A DNA stretch of 7,806 nt from Chloroflexota bacterium. Its GTDB lineage: Bacteria > Chloroflexota > Anaerolineae > Anaerolineales > DRKV01. Made by a program: the position numbers and the translations under genes. The stretch spans positions 1 through 7,806 of the forward strand of contig DRKV01000324.1 in assembly GCA_011051635.1 (NCBI GenBank), in the 5' to 3' direction. The notes beneath the pieces were generated by a model. The model was not told the origin of the DNA, searched no databases, and saw nothing but the letters and a program-made list of their open reading frames with translations. Below are positions 6,601-7,806 of the stretch, in pieces (within the stretch, counting starts at the first letter, position 1; every line of letters starts with the position of its first letter).

Positions 6601-7806
6601 TGAACACACCGCGCCCCTCCCGAATGCGGGAGAACAAAGGAGCATCTGGCAAGGCCATCGGCAGCGGTGTGTCTTTCGGGGGCGACTCCATCCACAAGAC
6701 GGGAGCATCATCTGCCTGATTGAAGAGGACGACCAACGTGGACGAGGTATGTAAAGCCTCGAAGAGTTCATCGATAGCGATGCGCAGGATTTCATCCACG
6801 TCCAGGGAAGCGCTCAACTCGGAGGAAAGTTGGTTGAGCAGGGCCAAACGCTGGGAGCGTTCCGCCAATTCCTCGGCGCGGCGCATACTCTCGCCCAGGA
6901 GAGAGGCGTTCTCCAGGACGATGGCTGCCTGGGTGGCAAAGGTAGCCGCTATCTGGACATCATCCGAAGCATAGTAATCGCGTTCTACTTTCTCCAGGGC
7001 GATAACACCCTTCAAATCGCCTTTGCTGACCAGGGGGACACCCAACCACGAGAGGTAAGGAGCCTCATCCCAAGCGGGAAAACGCTCATCGGCCACTACA
7101 TCGCCAACGGCAATGGGTTGTTGCGTGAGCATCATCTCCTGGAAAAGGCGGCTGTCTTCCACGGCGACAGAAATGCCCAGGCGCTCATCGCTATCCACAA
7201 AGCCGCGTACCGCCCGAATGGTCAGACGGTCGCCATCACGCAGCCAGAGGGTAGCAGTATCGTAGGGCACAATCGAGGCCAGGTGTCCCAGCAAAGACTC
7301 CACCAGCGCATCCGCACGCTCCAGGCTGGCGCTCAAGGCACCGGAGGCCGTGGTGAGGGCCTGCAACTGGCGGGCCTTCTGCTCGGTCGTCTGGTACAGG
7401 CGGGCATTTTCCAGCGCCAGCGCGGCCTGCTGGGTGAGAGAGTGTATCAATGCCTGGTCTTCCAGGCCAAAGGCATCATTCTCGGTGTAGTTATCCAGCA
7501 CCAGGACACCCCATTTTCGCTCACCCGATTGGATGGGCACAAGCAGGGAGGAAACGGGCAGTTTCCCGGCAGTGGCATCCCGGTAGCGTATCAGGTCATC
7601 GGGGGCGAGTTGATACGCCTCGGCGAAATCCAGTCTCCCGACCCGTTGAATACGTCCCGTACGAAAGACCTGTCCCGGCAGCGAGGTCTCGAGAGGGTAC
7701 ACAATCTGCATGGCCTTCTCGGCATCCGCCATGCGAGAGACAGAATGGGGCCGCAAAGAGCGCTGCTGTTCATCCCATAGGAGTATCTGCCCGGCGGCAG
7801 CCTGGG
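3623..7806 (-). CDS. Multi-GAF, PAS-containing soluble sensor histidine kinase (5' end outside window)
   Basis: This protein should autophosphorylate on histidine in response to internal signals and pass phosphate to the receiver encoded next. Numbering here counts from the TTG codon at 7756. The frame stays open for 16 further codons to the right edge, and those residues (QILLWDEQQRSL region) complete a GAF strand, so the true start lies outside. Domains in order: a partial GAF to about 120; GAF domains at about 135-285, 302-462, 470-632, 642-797 and 826-985; a helical linker at 798-830; PAS at about 1008-1125; HisKA with H1141 in SHELRTP; and HATPase_c with N1262, DDGIGI at 1290-1295, FERFYRG at 1304-1310 and GTGLGLSI at 1320-1327. 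No membrane segment is visible. Cysteines are almost absent (C429, C1211), so a phytochrome-type bilin attachment is unlikely. The ligands are unknown. Kinase motifs are complete, so activity is expected. Confidence 0.95.
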   Translation of the reverse strand, partial: QAAAGQILLWDEQQRSLRPHSVSRMADAEKAMQIVYPLETSLPGQVFRTGRIQRVGRLDFAEAYQLAPDDLIRYRDATAGKLPVSSLLVPIQSGERKWGVLVLDNYTENDAFGLEDQALIHSLTQQAALALENARLYQTTEQKARQLQALTTASGALSASLERADALVESLLGHLASIVPYDTATLWLRDGDRLTIRAVRGFVDSDERLGISVAVEDSRLFQEMMLTQQPIAVGDVVADERFPAWDEAPYLSWLGVPLVSKGDLKGVIALEKVERDYYASDDVQIAATFATQAAIVLENASLLGESMRRAEELAERSQRLALLNQLSSELSASLDVDEILRIAIDELFEALHTSSTLVVLFNQADDAPVLWMESPPKDTPLPMALPDAPLFSRIREGRGVFNAENAVQEEDLAPLLPLLEERGVHSLLAVPMISGTRVHGVLFACESRRSHRFTADEIELALTISNQAAIALQNARLYEETQSRLNEISVIYRVSQALTATIDLDELLKQLPEQLSAIVDTRNIYLALYDKTRDMITFSLAQEEGQQVQAAPQPARGLTGHIIATRNPLLLTGEAGQETMRTLQPLKVGVKQAASYLGVPLLAGDEVIGVLAVQDPDDPYAYTENDLRLLTTVAAQLAVTIQNSRLFTETRQRSADLSLLFEFGNRIANELDEEKLVEITFEVLSNALQVNTIGLLVVDEFGTLKANLLDAGERLQDIEVPQDGSSLSEYILQTGEPLLVGDLHNPDTPLPVEGYDVGAPVRSWVGVPLIARGKPIGVLSIQDSLPERFSMRHERLLTQVAGQLATALDNAHLFAQVQNYAEQLEHRVAERTQELAREHQRTETLLRIITELSASLDMDIVLNRTLSLINQIVGAEQSTIMLVDAAENTLVRRASRGYTEPVTEGGERSAIKPNEGLAGWVIRHREPVLLADVTQDPRWVENPNFPTQHRSTLVVPLMVGEEALGALMLFHREPNRFSDTQLDLVAATAKQIAVAVNNANLYRLIADQAERLGDMLRKQHIEASRSQAILEAVADGVLVTDNGGTVTLFNASAERILRLPREQVLDKSLEHFSGLFGKAAHDWMNTIREWSANPEAYSNEDIYAEQVDLDDGRVVSVHLSPVLLRNEFLGTVSIFRDITHQVEVDRLKSEFVANVSHELRTPMTSIKGYVDIMLMGAAGKLSDQQTNFLEVIKSNTDRMITLVNDLLNISQMETGRIELDIVPLDVCPVLEAAISRVRLMAEKENREMSLALDLPDALPLVLADSDRLEQIVQNLVDNAYHYTPAGGHIWVSAHLEGDYLQVDVRDDGIGIPPEEQERVFERFYRGEDTLVIETAGTGLGLSIVQNLVEMHGGRIWVTSEGVPGAGSVFSFTIPLYREDSAQTLEPSTEAQMR

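Noticed and set aside
6830..7780. Open frame on the + strand, 316 codons, opposite the kinase GAF domains
   Set aside because: Antisense to well-formed GAF domains, no family resemblance.

Overview
The window comes from a moderately to highly GC-rich bacterium. The long soluble kinase built from tandem GAF domains, the single-domain regulator beside it and the riboswitch-led thiamine cluster are all typical of Chloroflexota (Anaerolineae-like lineages). That assignment rests on style and protein resemblance only, so it is moderate to weak. Every supportable gene lies on the minus strand, so the window is read from right to left. Coding density is very high and no stretch over 300 bases lacks a gene.

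Right two thirds (7806 to 2374): a signalling operon. It begins with a very large soluble histidine kinase, cut by the right edge. It carries at least six GAF domains, one PAS domain, and HisKA and HATPase_c domains. After 40 bases comes a stand-alone CheY-like receiver protein, and after another 30 bases an alpha/beta-hydrolase-fold protein. In the hydrolase the nucleophile serine is replaced by glycine although the rest of the fold looks intact. The three genes are probably co-transcribed, with the kinase phosphorylating the receiver. The role of the hydrolase-like protein is unknown.

Middle (2396 to 2216): a compact control region. A consensus -10 box directly follows the hydrolase stop codon. 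It should start a short leader holding a clear TPP riboswitch (THI element). Just after the aptamer, a 9-bp hairpin runs into a U-rich tract and also buries the ribosome binding site of the next gene. The 3' part of the aptamer can instead pair over 12 bp with the hairpin's 5' arm and loop, giving a simple explanation of the switch.

Left third (2217 to 1): a thiamine salvage operon under that riboswitch. The order is thiamine pyrophosphokinase (thiN), a thiamine-binding lipoprotein (thiB), and a thiamine ABC permease (thiP) cut by the left edge. ThiB and ThiP would import thiamine, ThiN would convert it to TPP, and TPP would shut the operon down. The ATPase (thiQ) probably lies beyond the left edge. 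Between thiN and thiB sit five ATTNGGG heptamers with strong G-quadruplex potential on the + strand; they also encode the end of thiN and its stop codon.
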